Below, piece by piece: positions 45,901 through 53,476 of a stretch of DNA of 64,000 nt. Location: contig VSDK01018489.1 of NCBI GenBank assembly GCA_009767595.1, positions 3,403 to 67,402 of the forward strand, read 5' to 3'. The position numbers and the translations under genes are program-made. This DNA comes from Symbiodinium kawagutii (taxonomy: Eukaryota; Sar; Dinophyceae; Suessiales; Symbiodiniaceae). Every line of letters starts with the position of its first letter. Position 1 is the stretch's first letter. The notes beneath the pieces are model-generated. The model was not told where the DNA came from. It saw nothing but the letters and a program-made list of their open reading frames with translations, and ran no database searches.

Positions 45901-48239
45901 AGCAAAACTGCTCGTGCCTTCATATGTTCCGCTGACATGCCAAATTTCCACAAAGCAGCAAAAATTTTCACGAGATCTTCGATTGCACATTTGGGAAGAA
46001 GCTTGATTTCCTCATAGAACCAACCGCAAGGTCCAATAGCTTTACCATTTGGTAACTGATTGATGGCTGACTGCCAAATCTTGACATCATTAATGTCAAT
46101 GTCACATTGCATTTCCGGCAAAGGGAGTGAGTTCAAGATACCTTCAAAGTCACTCCATGCTGCGTCACTAAACTGCTGCTCCTGGGAGTCTCGAAGCCAA
46201 AATTGAGACCAGTACTGCTTGAAAAGATCACCGATTTGATCCGGTTGCGTTAAACAATTTTCTTGCAAAAGATCTGCTTTTGATGGAATGGTACCATCAA
46301 TGACTTTAAATGTGATCCTATCACCCTTCTGTGCAGTGATCATGATTTTCGCCTCCCCAAACGTTGCAGGGCGATTGCATTCAAAATTGATGATCGGATA
46401 GATTTTCAGCTCGGATTTACCAATAGAGCTTCTGCACAGGGTTGCACCGGCTATCCTTTTGTCATAAAGTTCATCGATTCTATTCTCTTGCTGACCCTTC
46501 ATGATCTTATAGGTTATCTTTCCAAAGTTATCCCATTTATCAATTTCTATCATTCTTTTAAACATCATCTGTTTTCTTCTCGCTTCCTGTTGACAAGAGG
46601 CATCACAGTCAAACTGCGTAATCTGTGAAAGTGCATATGCATCCTCATACGTCGGATTCACGAAAGGCACGTGAGAGATGCATTCAAAAGAGCAAGCCCA
46701 TTTAGCCCAACTTTTTCCATAGCCAGGCGCTCTCAAAATCTTTTCCCATTCAAGTCGAAGTTGGCTAGAATGATCTCTGCTTGGATTATCTTGATTGGAT
46801 TTCTGCCAAGTTGCCAAGGCACGAAGGAATGATTGCAGGCGTCTGGTTCGCTTCACTTTAAAATGATTGACTTCAGAAAACACTTCAACGTTGGGGTCAT
46901 AACCACCAATTCTATCATTTTTGACAGTTTTATTATTTGTTTTTGTCTGTAGCTTTCTTGGTAAGCATCTGCCACGGCATGCCGCAGGAAGGCCTTTTTG
47001 CGGAAAACGAATTGGATCACTTTGATGCTTAGATTGAATGCTTCTGTCCACTGCACATTCAACGGCATGCGACCATTGCTGGAGAGCAACCTCACCATCC
47101 TCAACGGATTGAATGTTCGCTACAAATGTATCAATGTTGGATGAATTCTTGACATAGTTGATCTCAAATTCGCAAGGGTCTAATGGAAAATTGTGCCAAC
47201 CCAAAGGGGTATCCCACTTCAAAGGTTGAAACATCTCGCTCTCCACGTCCAAGGTAAACAAAAGTGGTACATGTGGGTAAAAATCCTGAAAATCAGGGAC
47301 CCAAACATGCTTGACCAAGGGTATGAGTGCAGGGTGAATAATGCATGTGTCATTTTTTGTCGCCCCTTTACATGTAAAGCCAATGTTCTTTTGATGAAGT
47401 TTTTCAAAATGATTGAACATCTCAACTGCTCCCTGGCGCTTGAAGAATTCAAATGCCGGCAGGGCGGTCACATCTGTATTGAAGTCTCCTCCTATAATAT
47501 ATGGCATGTTACACTGAGCAACAATCTGCAAAACGTGAGCAAATAACAAGTCATTTGCTTGCTTGACATTTGGGGAAGAACCCACCGGTAAGCCATAAAC
47601 TGAAATCAATAAGATCTGTGTTTGCTTCAAGTTCAACACCGCACAAGAAACACGAGCTGTGTTCCAAAAGGCTTCCGAGATGTGCCCTTTGAATTTCTGT
47701 GATGGAATGTTCGTGACAATGGCCGTTCCACTGGCATCTCCACGCAACGATGGTCGCCCGTCAACCGTCTCTTTTTTGGGTTGAACAGCCGATGACCAAT
47801 ATGTTCTAAATCCATGTTTCGAAAATTCCCCTGAGATTTGCTTCTGTCCAAGTTGAGTGGCCGACGTTTCGCTGAGAAGGTATACGTGCGACTCAAGCTC
47901 ACGCAAGCTGGCAACTTTTCCAACAATTGCCGTAGGGTTTGTGACACATATCCTCAATTCACACGGCCCAGGATTGCTTGCTTCACCAACTCTAGAAGCA
48001 TGATAAACACCTAACTGTCCATCATCATCAGCTTTGACGAATTGTAACGGAATGTAAAAATAGTATTGTTTCTGCTGCCAACCAGTGCAATCCAAAGGGT
48101 CATGGTGTAAGATTATCATTGCATTTTGTCCACTCTTGTCATGGACAACGCTATTGGTACGCATGCATGAAAGCACAAAAGGATGTCTGCACGAGTCAAT
48201 GGTGAGCCAATTCATGTCATTCCAAATTAACGGATGCAC
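42996..48239 (-). CDS. LINE ORF2: endonuclease, reverse transcriptase, RNase H
   Basis: Coordinates start at an in-frame GTG (residue 1). The frame is open upstream to 48419 without ATG, so translation probably enters from ORF1. Domains: G-E-A-S-N-P-G-P at 85-92; AP-like endonuclease about 95-335 with E124, GDFN at 251-254 and a terminal D..PHVPL at 319-326; reverse transcriptase about 720-1000 with ARPITILS (792-799), MDLAKAF (860-866), GLPEGDGWS (918-925, motif B) and YADNW (950-954, motif C); zinc knuckle CPLC...H....C at 1273-1289; RNase H about 1348-1515 with D1354, E1411, D1436, H1485 and D1504; then ~230 residues of unknown function. The second motif-C residue is N instead of the usual second D. 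It would make the endonuclease and cDNA synthesis machinery of target-primed reverse transcription. The stop is TAG. Confidence 0.95.
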   Translation of the reverse strand: MHPLIWNDMNWLTIDSCRHPFVLSCMRTNSVVHDKSGQNAMIILHHDPLDCTGWQQKQYYFYIPLQFVKADDDGQLGVYHASRVGEASNPGPCELRICVTNPTAIVGKVASLRELESHVYLLSETSATQLGQKQISGEFSKHGFRTYWSSAVQPKKETVDGRPSLRGDASGTAIVTNIPSQKFKGHISEAFWNTARVSCAVLNLKQTQILLISVYGLPVGSSPNVKQANDLLFAHVLQIVAQCNMPYIIGGDFNTDVTALPAFEFFKRQGAVEMFNHFEKLHQKNIGFTCKGATKNDTCIIHPALIPLVKHVWVPDFQDFYPHVPLLFTLDVESEMFQPLKWDTPLGWHNFPLDPCEFEINYVKNSSNIDTFVANIQSVEDGEVALQQWSHAVECAVDRSIQSKHQSDPIRFPQKGLPAACRGRCLPRKLQTKTNNKTVKNDRIGGYDPNVEVFSEVNHFKVKRTRRLQSFLRALATWQKSNQDNPSRDHSSQLRLEWEKILRAPGYGKSWAKWACSFECISHVPFVNPTYEDAYALSQITQFDCDASCQQEARRKQMMFKRMIEIDKWDNFGKITYKIMKGQQENRIDELYDKRIAGATLCRSSIGKSELKIYPIINFECNRPATFGEAKIMITAQKGDRITFKVIDGTIPSKADLLQENCLTQPDQIGDLFKQYWSQFWLRDSQEQQFSDAAWSDFEGILNSLPLPEMQCDIDINDVKIWQSAINQLPNGKAIGPCGWFYEEIKLLPKCAIEDLVKIFAALWKFGMSAEHMKARAVLLAKIREPSKIEHARPITILSCLYRLATKVIYMQVSAYWAKHLPTEISGGLPLRGVRDLTIHQGILVEDAIKNKKSLCGSCMDLAKAFNLIPRRPILKVMNRLGISMDVLKFWINSLSKLTRYPSVKGSLLTPVGSTTGLPEGDGWSVLGMVALSTIFFFSVASPRLQPFCYADNWSWMCATLQEQYAAWKCTLDLVSSLRMIISIDKSWTWALDKNQKNKLYELNALFEHTGEEIQVIDHIKDLGEIIQYNKKTFSGPIIERIGIMMQRIRRLANLPLDMQTKAKRIQCGALPYGLYGSDLHYIGSKHFDKIRRAITDTMVGHHGSANTVLTCAILTKHLKDPFVYVVISAFRMIRRLFAKEPTVARMMIKNACNFSGSNAYGPASSLRKYCDKLHLEISEDGRIAFEGNNLFNCFEDVPKKMQASLLEHWYQLIPTELVHRKGIENAVDIPTAMKCFNELCSTEQKLIALNMVGGYQSEGTKAKWLAEHDSQCPLCGKQDSREHRILECDKLDHVRCQHQEAHKILQNRHNWIYHPIAAQHPLANKVNMILSNLHEHEIKHTGEGAKCHIYFTDGSCLDPTYFHIRRSAWAIVRQHLSFTSADDDSIQQSFDFECVATGMSHGQQTINRAELIAVVKACELAVDDILCQKVVVFTDSQYTIAVLRCKKLWGNPPWLYKTVNVDLIQRLMTLDRKIEIELKKVKSHRSFSDAANLEQARLIMGNDLADRAAGAMVRTIPPDLQQAIDAVRKHVEKERYDLTTVLKFLVDLNQQRTTLLGKDKPLIADRSSQVDSSPNQAMGEDALRHMIRYRRENCITFANDPPPEDAFLANLLGAEIGKAIFYWLHTLQWPSSPEDQVEDSPDNIIQTWGISYLELYFNFYLLTGYRFPIRIAGAGVSSEFVGYDSPQALLLPHNKRSVCNQVSSMQACIVCLSGLLEQELVPKFPKKRVLLFETTWPHVHGARFPL
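47964..47987 (-). other. NPGP (2A-like) motif before the endonuclease
   Basis: The codons spell G-E-A-S-N-P-G-P directly upstream of the endonuclease domain. The N-P-G-P end is the invariant core of 2A ribosome-skipping peptides, known in non-LTR retrotransposons of trypanosomes and sea urchin. The upstream consensus D-(V/I)-E-x is only partly met (A replaces E). The same V-G-E-A-S-N-P-G-P string is frequent in dinoflagellate retroelement proteins, so the motif is likely functional in some way. Confidence 0.6.
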
Positions 48240-48419
48240 GAAAATGTCTATGGTACTATCCTGCCATGGGATCCTGACATCATTGGAGCAACAAAAGTGC
48301 CGGCAAACACAGCTGCTCTCGGAGAAGCCAGAGCAAATCCCAATGCATTCGGATGTGTCAATGCAAGGTTGCTGCCATGTGTGACAACAGTATGGTACTA
48401 GGATGTTGACTGGAGATAG
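48240..48419 (-). other. Open, cysteine-rich linker between ORF1 stop and ORF2
   Basis: Sixty sense codons continue in the ORF1 frame after the TGA and run without interruption into ORF2. They contain nine cysteines (YCC, SEC, GIC, CVC, FCC) and no methionine. The absence of stops and of any start codon argues that this stretch is translated by readthrough rather than as a spacer. Confidence 0.75.
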
Positions 48420-48422
48420 TCA
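48414..48422 (-). promoter_or_regulatory. UGA-CUA stop readthrough context
   Basis: The ORF1 stop on the coding strand is TGA followed by CTA TCT. UGA-CUA is the best known leaky stop context (used by several viruses and mammalian genes). ORF1 and ORF2 are in the same frame across it (52061 to 48239 is a multiple of three). A fraction of ribosomes reading through would give a Gag-Pol fusion. Confidence 0.65.
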
Positions 48423-51400
48423 ACCTTCATCATCCTCTGACATGTCTTCAACTGCTGTTGCTTCTTCTTTTGAGCCCTCTGGTTTTGTGACTTTTGCTTT
48501 CTTTTTCGGAATTGGTCTTTGCAATATCAGATTCTTCAGTTCCGACATCGAAGACGACCATTGCTTGTTTTGATTGGCCATGGCTTTCTCCACGGAATTT
48601 CCAAAGGTCTTGGAAAGCTCTTCGATTTGCTTCTGGATGTTGGAATCAAATTTCTGCAGATCTTGGTACACCTTTCCTTGGAAATTTGCCTGATCTGACT
48701 GGGTTGCTTCGATGCGACTGTTCAATGTTTCGATTGCATTTTGCATGCTAGCCAACTGCTCATCCTGCTTTTTGAACCTATCCTCAATTGGGCCTTCAAT
48801 TGCCCTCACCACTGGCTGCGATGGTGCACTCCTGGCACCGGTCGGTGGATTCGCTTTTAGGCCCGAAGATCCATTTTTTGAAATGAACTCAGCCCATGCA
48901 TCTCCTTCGCCACTGTTGCCACTTGCAGTGGCAACTTGCTTCTTTGGTGCCTGCCCTGCTACCAAAGCACTGGAAGGTCGATTCTCCTTTGGGGGTAGCC
49001 AGCTTACCAACATCAATTGGGCATTCCAAGTTGCCCATGTCTCATCAAGACGATCTTGAAAGCCAACAAGCCAAACTGAATCGCCGAGTGGCCGGATTGG
49101 TTTGGCAGTCCAGGACTGTTGAACCAGCCACCTGGTCACATCTTCCGCAGTCGCCCCTTTTGGGGTAGGGGATATCTTTGCAATGTGATTCACCACTATC
49201 TGGATGGGCTTTGAGCAACCAGGCTTGAGCCTTCTGAAAGCCTCATCATATCCTTCCTTCGCAATGCGAATGCCCCAGCTGGGCTTCGGACATTTGCCCT
49301 TCACTATTTTCACCAATCCAAGACTGTCATCAATTGAAGCCGCTTGGACTTTGAGTTGATCCAGCAGTTGGTCTAAGATTACACCAAAGTCACCGTTCGG
49401 AATTTTGCCATCCGTCTTCGGTGTAAGGTATATGCCTTTGTGTCCAGAAATCTTCAACAAGTCCTTCAATCCCTTGGATGATACTCTGACATGGTATTGG
49501 ACAGATGAGGCCAACTCCGGAGTTGACGGTGCAGTACCCAGCCTCCATGATCGGCCCCACGGGGGGCAAGGCAATTGCTGAGGAAATCCCATGTTCCCCA
49601 ATTCACTTATGGATGCGCGCACAGGTGATTGCACAATTTGCTTCCACAATTCTTCTGGGGCCTCGTCCTGGAATGCAGTGATGGCAATGATTGTGGTCTC
49701 TTCAACACTAATCGCAACATCTTTGGGCTGATTGATCGATGCAATTTTGTTTCCCAAATCATGTCTGCAACATGACAACACAGCAGGCCTATTGTCATCA
49801 TCATACACTGGGACACTCACTCTGGCTTTCCCACTTTTTTGGCAATGGTAACATGAGCCAATGACAAGCAATGTCAACTCGTCTTGGGACAGCTTGACAG
49901 AGGCATCTGTCCATGAGTGCGCTTCTGCAGCGTCCATGAGCATGATTCCTGAAGCTCCTTTTCGCAGGACAGAGCATGGCTTGCTGGGAGTTCCATCCTC
50001 ATTTGTCATAAATCCTTCCTGAATGCGATATTGCGCAGCGAAGATCTGCTTTTGACTGATTTGCTTTGCACCTGCTTTCTTATCCACATTTTTCTTGCGC
50101 TGGTTCTTGATCTGTTGCATGCTTGGCACCTTCATGTTCAAAGTATTTGCAAGTTTTTGCACTGCCTCGAATTTGAGGTGCGATGTGGGTAGGTTGGAAA
50201 TCGATTGCATGGCTGACACCCCTGCCTGATCCACCAGCTTTCCCACGAATGCAGTTGTCTCTGAGAGGTCGCATCCTAAACTAAGCAAGAGCCTAGCCAC
50301 GTCGTTCTTTACCTTTGTCAACATCTCAGCATTTTCAACCTTACCCCCTCCACGTAGTTGAAGGATCAAGTGAACTGGGTAAGAATTGTTGGCAGGATTG
50401 ACATTGGCTTCATATGCGACAAGCTCAAAGTCAGGATTGATCATCTTACCTCTCATAATCAACCTCATGATTGCTTCTCTTTGGAACCAAGAATTTGCCA
50501 AGTTCCATGCGCTCAGAATGTCTTCTCCTTTGGTTGCCCTTGAGACGTGATCATCAAATACCCAAGTGTCGAAAAGCTTGATTCTGAGTCTGATTCCGTT
50601 TGCATCAGCATGGCAATGGGAGTACAGGTAACATCGAAAGAGTCTGGCAATGATCGAAGACATCAGGTCACCTGTTCCAACTGCAAATCGATTTGGATGT
50701 GGGGCCAACATCACCTTTGTAGTATCCTGGATTCGTTCATCTGACGCTTCAACCCAGAACATCCATCCAAGTGACTTCACAAACTCCCAAATTCCATGCG
50801 TCTTCAACCAATGGATGATTTGCCTACTTTGATCACATGAATCTACTGCAAGAAAGATGCCACCATCCTTTGAAAACTTCCAATGTTGGTCGAATTTTCC
50901 ATCCAACCTCATGTCAATTGGAGGATTGTCATTGATGAACACAACGTTTGGACAGGGTTCATCACCAGGCAATGATCTTCCCATCACATCCTGAATGTGC
51001 AACCCTTCTATGGAGGGCCAAGGAAGATTCATGATCGCACAGTAAATGTCTTCCGAACGACATCCTTCACCTCTGTTCACGATTGCAGCTCCATGTTGTG
51101 AAAGGATCAAAATCGCATTCAGATCTGTGTCTGAAATGAGCTTCTCCGTGAGATGAAGGAACACTGGCAAAACATGACTGAGCCTGAATGATGTGTCTGG
51201 CATCCGTGTGTTATCACCTATTGGCAATCTTACATTCTTGGATCCTTCAATGTGAAACACCAACTGCTGTTCTTTGGCGATTCCAAAGAATTTGTTGATG
51301 GCGTTTTTCAACTGCACATCGATCTGGCATAGGCAATTCAAATTCTGCATGGGAGTGGCGATCTGAAGCACATGGAATTCATACATGGGCTGTGTCGGTG

Positions 51401-52061
51401 GGCATGTCATGTGTACCGACTCCTTTCGACCATACCACATTCCATCATTCTCACATCTGACATCTATTTCATCCGCTTTGATACGCTTCTGCAGGATACG
51501 CATGAAGAGAACTTGTGGCTCATCGAGTATGTCTTCAGCACGAATGATGTGAACTACGTTTACCATCGCAATCACAGCATGAGGTACCGAGATAGCATTT
51601 CCAATGTAGAACACCGCTTTTTTGAGATCAGCTGGCATCCAAATGGGGTTCACAAATCCCATGAGCATCAGCAACTCAGGGACGGCCAATTTCCTCAGTG
51701 CGTTTCCGTTTCTCAGCAACGATCCGAAAATACCTCTTTGCTGCAGCAGTTCACGATCCAATGTGACTGGTTGACCATACGTGGTGAGTACACATGACAT
51801 CAGGTCATCTGCAGTTTTCATGCGATATTGAAGCATCTCTCTGATGGACCTCTTTTCATGTCCCCCATTCGAAAAATGTGGCAAGAACTTCGGATCCAAG
51901 TAAATTGACATCTCCTGTTCAGTCAAAATGGTCTGATGCTTCAACACATCGTCAATCTGAAGGAGGATCCTACAGTCTCGTAGCGAAATATTCTTCTGTT
52001 CAGGCCATTTCACAGGTTTGAACAAGCTACAGGTTCGATCAAACAAATCCACTGCGATCAT
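48420..52061 (-). CDS. LINE ORF1: methyltransferase C-terminus fused to gag-like protein
   Basis: The 1213-residue frame starts at an ATG that overlaps the methyltransferase frame by 23 nt. Residues 108-163 contain RGIFGSLLRNGNALRKLAV, P-E-L-L-M-L-M-G-F and FYIGNAISVPHA, which match C5-methyltransferase motifs IX and X, so its N-terminus is the missing half of the upstream protein. Residues 566-573 read LQLRGGG(K) within a ubiquitin-tail-like context. A C-x-x-C...C-C-x-H cluster lies in the middle. A coiled coil runs from about 1092 to 1181, followed by a basic PKKKAKVTK tract and an acidic end. The C-terminal third presumably forms the RNA-binding, self-associating ORF1 protein of LINEs. The frame ends in TGA-CTA. 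Confidence 0.9.
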   Translation of the reverse strand: MIAVDLFDRTCSLFKPVKWPEQKNISLRDCRILLQIDDVLKHQTILTEQEMSIYLDPKFLPHFSNGGHEKRSIREMLQYRMKTADDLMSCVLTTYGQPVTLDRELLQQRGIFGSLLRNGNALRKLAVPELLMLMGFVNPIWMPADLKKAVFYIGNAISVPHAVIAMVNVVHIIRAEDILDEPQVLFMRILQKRIKADEIDVRCENDGMWYGRKESVHMTCPPTQPMYEFHVLQIATPMQNLNCLCQIDVQLKNAINKFFGIAKEQQLVFHIEGSKNVRLPIGDNTRMPDTSFRLSHVLPVFLHLTEKLISDTDLNAILILSQHGAAIVNRGEGCRSEDIYCAIMNLPWPSIEGLHIQDVMGRSLPGDEPCPNVVFINDNPPIDMRLDGKFDQHWKFSKDGGIFLAVDSCDQSRQIIHWLKTHGIWEFVKSLGWMFWVEASDERIQDTTKVMLAPHPNRFAVGTGDLMSSIIARLFRCYLYSHCHADANGIRLRIKLFDTWVFDDHVSRATKGEDILSAWNLANSWFQREAIMRLIMRGKMINPDFELVAYEANVNPANNSYPVHLILQLRGGGKVENAEMLTKVKNDVARLLLSLGCDLSETTAFVGKLVDQAGVSAMQSISNLPTSHLKFEAVQKLANTLNMKVPSMQQIKNQRKKNVDKKAGAKQISQKQIFAAQYRIQEGFMTNEDGTPSKPCSVLRKGASGIMLMDAAEAHSWTDASVKLSQDELTLLVIGSCYHCQKSGKARVSVPVYDDDNRPAVLSCCRHDLGNKIASINQPKDVAISVEETTIIAITAFQDEAPEELWKQIVQSPVRASISELGNMGFPQQLPCPPWGRSWRLGTAPSTPELASSVQYHVRVSSKGLKDLLKISGHKGIYLTPKTDGKIPNGDFGVILDQLLDQLKVQAASIDDSLGLVKIVKGKCPKPSWGIRIAKEGYDEAFRRLKPGCSKPIQIVVNHIAKISPTPKGATAEDVTRWLVQQSWTAKPIRPLGDSVWLVGFQDRLDETWATWNAQLMLVSWLPPKENRPSSALVAGQAPKKQVATASGNSGEGDAWAEFISKNGSSGLKANPPTGARSAPSQPVVRAIEGPIEDRFKKQDEQLASMQNAIETLNSRIEATQSDQANFQGKVYQDLQKFDSNIQKQIEELSKTFGNSVEKAMANQNKQWSSSMSELKNLILQRPIPKKKAKVTKPEGSKEEATAVEDMSEDDEG
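50343..50372 (-). other. Ubiquitin-tail-like LRGGG site inside ORF1
   Basis: The ORF1 codons read SYPVHLILQLRGGGK around residues 560-574. The end of ubiquitin (S-T-L-H-L-V-L-R-L-R-G-G) matches position by position, with only conservative changes. Host deubiquitinases cut after the double glycine, so this may be a processing site between the methyltransferase half and the gag half. No full ubiquitin fold is obvious upstream. Confidence 0.4.
52039..52061 (-). promoter_or_regulatory. +1 frame overlap splitting the methyltransferase
   Basis: The methyltransferase stop TGA (52039-52041) lies 23 nt beyond the ORF1 ATG (52059-52061). A single +1 shift inside this window joins motif VI to motifs IX and X in one protein. 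The coding strand here reads catcaacatgatcgcagtgg then atttgtttga. It could be programmed frameshifting, reinitiation at the ATG, or a one-base error or mutation in this copy. Confidence 0.7.
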
Positions 52062-53031
52062 GTTGATGTGGCAAGACTTCAGCCAAATCCAGGTTTGAGC
52101 TCCATACCACTCGATAGTTTGCCCATTGGATTACATCAAGCAGGTACTTGAAATACTTGTGTTTGGTGATAGCCGCTACGTTCTCTGACGCCCAAATCTT
52201 TGGACGAATGAATGCCAAAATGGTGATTGTTACCAAGAAGAGCATGCCATCATATCTATCCAAGCCTGGTGAGGTGCTTGCAGTACTCCAAGCCGGACAA
52301 GGAGCGCTGAAGCAAACACATTCAACAATTGTACGCATGGCGATTGTCAACCACCACTTGTGCTGAATGGGTGAGCAAAACAGCATGGTGGAAATCATCG
52401 ATTGGAGGTCATTCTCTTTGATATACGTCCATGCTTCACTCATGTTGTGCGCAAGGAAGTCCATCTGATGAGTCTTCATGAAAGTGTCACAAGCCGATTC
52501 CTCTTTGTCAATGGCAAATGCAACGTGGAATGGAATCCCAACGTCTGACAAAGCTTTGGCAGCCTGTGACCATCCACCAAACCCCCCCGAGAACATTTCA
52601 AGGACTCGCATCTCTGGTTCATTTGGTTGATCTTCCTGCATTCTTTTTGTTGGGATCACTGCAGATGTATGCCCTGAAACATCAAGGCACTGTCCGTCCC
52701 AAAATCCTCCGATGAGAATCACCTTTTCATATCGCGAAGCAATCAGATTCCACTGGGCATCTGAGAATTGCACATGAATCTCCATTGTGTCATCTGATTG
52801 AACACAATCACATGCATCCAGCTTCCGACCGAAAATGCTTTTCCTCATGTATTGGTTGTCATCCTGTTCCAGTTTGCAGTTGACAATGTTGTGTCCTGAG
52901 GTCATCTTCACCACCTCTCCAATTGTAACTATCACATTGTGAATGTCAACATGAGGGCAGATATGACTTCGAAGACAATTGTCCTTCAGCAGTGACCAGA
53001 TACGATCACAAATCGCAGTGTGCAACTCCAT
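52039..53031 (-). CDS. C5 cytosine-DNA methyltransferase, N-terminal catalytic half
   Basis: The 330-residue frame starts at ATG 53031 in a good context (gcc ATG g), two codons after an in-frame TGA. After about 140 residues of lead comes motif I LEMFSGGFGGWS (144-155), an acidic AIDKEESA (173-180), motif IV S-A-P-C-P-A-W-S (242-249) with the catalytic cysteine at 245, and motif VI ENV (283-285). Motifs IX and X are absent and appear in the next frame, so the enzyme is split. The frame ends LPHQHDRSGFV, around motif VIII. It would methylate cytosine in DNA using S-adenosylmethionine; in a LINE it could mark new cDNA copies. Confidence 0.9.
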   Translation of the reverse strand: MELHTAICDRIWSLLKDNCLRSHICPHVDIHNVIVTIGEVVKMTSGHNIVNCKLEQDDNQYMRKSIFGRKLDACDCVQSDDTMEIHVQFSDAQWNLIASRYEKVILIGGFWDGQCLDVSGHTSAVIPTKRMQEDQPNEPEMRVLEMFSGGFGGWSQAAKALSDVGIPFHVAFAIDKEESACDTFMKTHQMDFLAHNMSEAWTYIKENDLQSMISTMLFCSPIQHKWWLTIAMRTIVECVCFSAPCPAWSTASTSPGLDRYDGMLFLVTITILAFIRPKIWASENVAAITKHKYFKYLLDVIQWANYRVVWSSNLDLAEVLPHQHDRSGFV

Positions 53032-53100
53032 GGCTCAGTTGGTCCTAGCGCCCCATTCTAGTAAACAGCAGCACCTCGCGACGGTCTGAGCCGTGACGGC
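53032..53100 (-). other. Short 5-prime leader of the LINE
   Basis: Only about 70 nt, GC-rich, lie between the right direct repeat and the first ATG. For a 10-kb LINE this is short, so either the copy is slightly 5-prime truncated or the element relies on host transcription of the surrounding gene, which runs in the same direction. Confidence 0.45.
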
Positions 53101-53114
53101 TCCCTATTATTAAC
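53101..53114. repeat. Right copy of the candidate target-site duplication
   Basis: The sequence tccctattattaac is identical to 42605-42618. It is followed by family-B-like text ending ttgacccataccca, which continues what stops at the left copy. Confidence 0.65.
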
Positions 53115-53168
53115 CATTAACCAGCTAGTTAACCATTAGTTGGTTGATTAATATTGACCCATACCCAT
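53115..53168. mobile_element. Right half of the MITE-B-like copy split by the LINE
   Basis: The interior and right terminus (ttagttggttgattaatatt, then gacccataccca) lack a left terminus. The missing left part resembles 42566-42618 on the other side of the LINE. Confidence 0.6.
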
Positions 53169-53246
53169 TTGTTGTAGCCCCGTTGGTTCAGCCCCACCAT
53201 CGGTTCAGCCGCTTCCATCCCACCTCTCCCGTGCCTCATCTTCCAC

Positions 53247-53307
53247 CAGTTGCGAAACGCTCTGCATGCGCGAGCGATCGAGCCTGGGAGGCCACGGCCG
53301 GCACGTT
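53247..53307 (-). CDS. Candidate exon, unidentified
   Basis: The minus reading NVPAVASQARSLAHAERFAT lies between cgctgag and gtggaag, is alanine-rich and has G/C-ending codons. It lies in the large protease intron and does not fit the protease sequence. The plus strand is open as well. Confidence 0.35.
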
Positions 53308-53360
53308 CTCAGCGAGGAAACGACTTCACTTGTTCGAAAGTTCAAACGGCTACAAACACT

Positions 53361-53476
53361 TGGTGGCTGAACTAGATCCCTGGCTAAAAATATATTTTTT
53401 TAGTGGTTACATAGTAAATCAATCAGATTCCAAAAACACGAAAAACCTAAGTTAGTGGGTATAAGTATAAGCCATC
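53361..53476. mobile_element. MITE-like element family D, copy 2
   Basis: The copy runs from ggtggctgaac to ataagccatcc with the conserved core ctaaaaatatatttttttag. It is related to 535-606 but about 40 bp longer. Confidence 0.45.

Larger units (their letters stand above)
42619..53100 (-). mobile_element. DNMT-bearing LINE retrotransposon (~10.5 kb)
   Basis: The minus-strand element encodes, in order, half a C5 cytosine methyltransferase, a long gag-like ORF that starts with the other methyltransferase half, and a Pol-type ORF with AP-like endonuclease, reverse transcriptase, zinc knuckle and RNase H. It is flanked by a 14-bp direct repeat and lies in the same orientation as the host protease gene inside its ~18-kb intron. 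There are no long terminal repeats and no poly-A tail at the 3-prime end. All three long frames are free of internal stops apart from the two junctions described, so the copy is young and possibly active. Element ends are inferred from the direct repeat only. LINEs carrying methyltransferases have been described from Symbiodinium. Confidence 0.85.
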
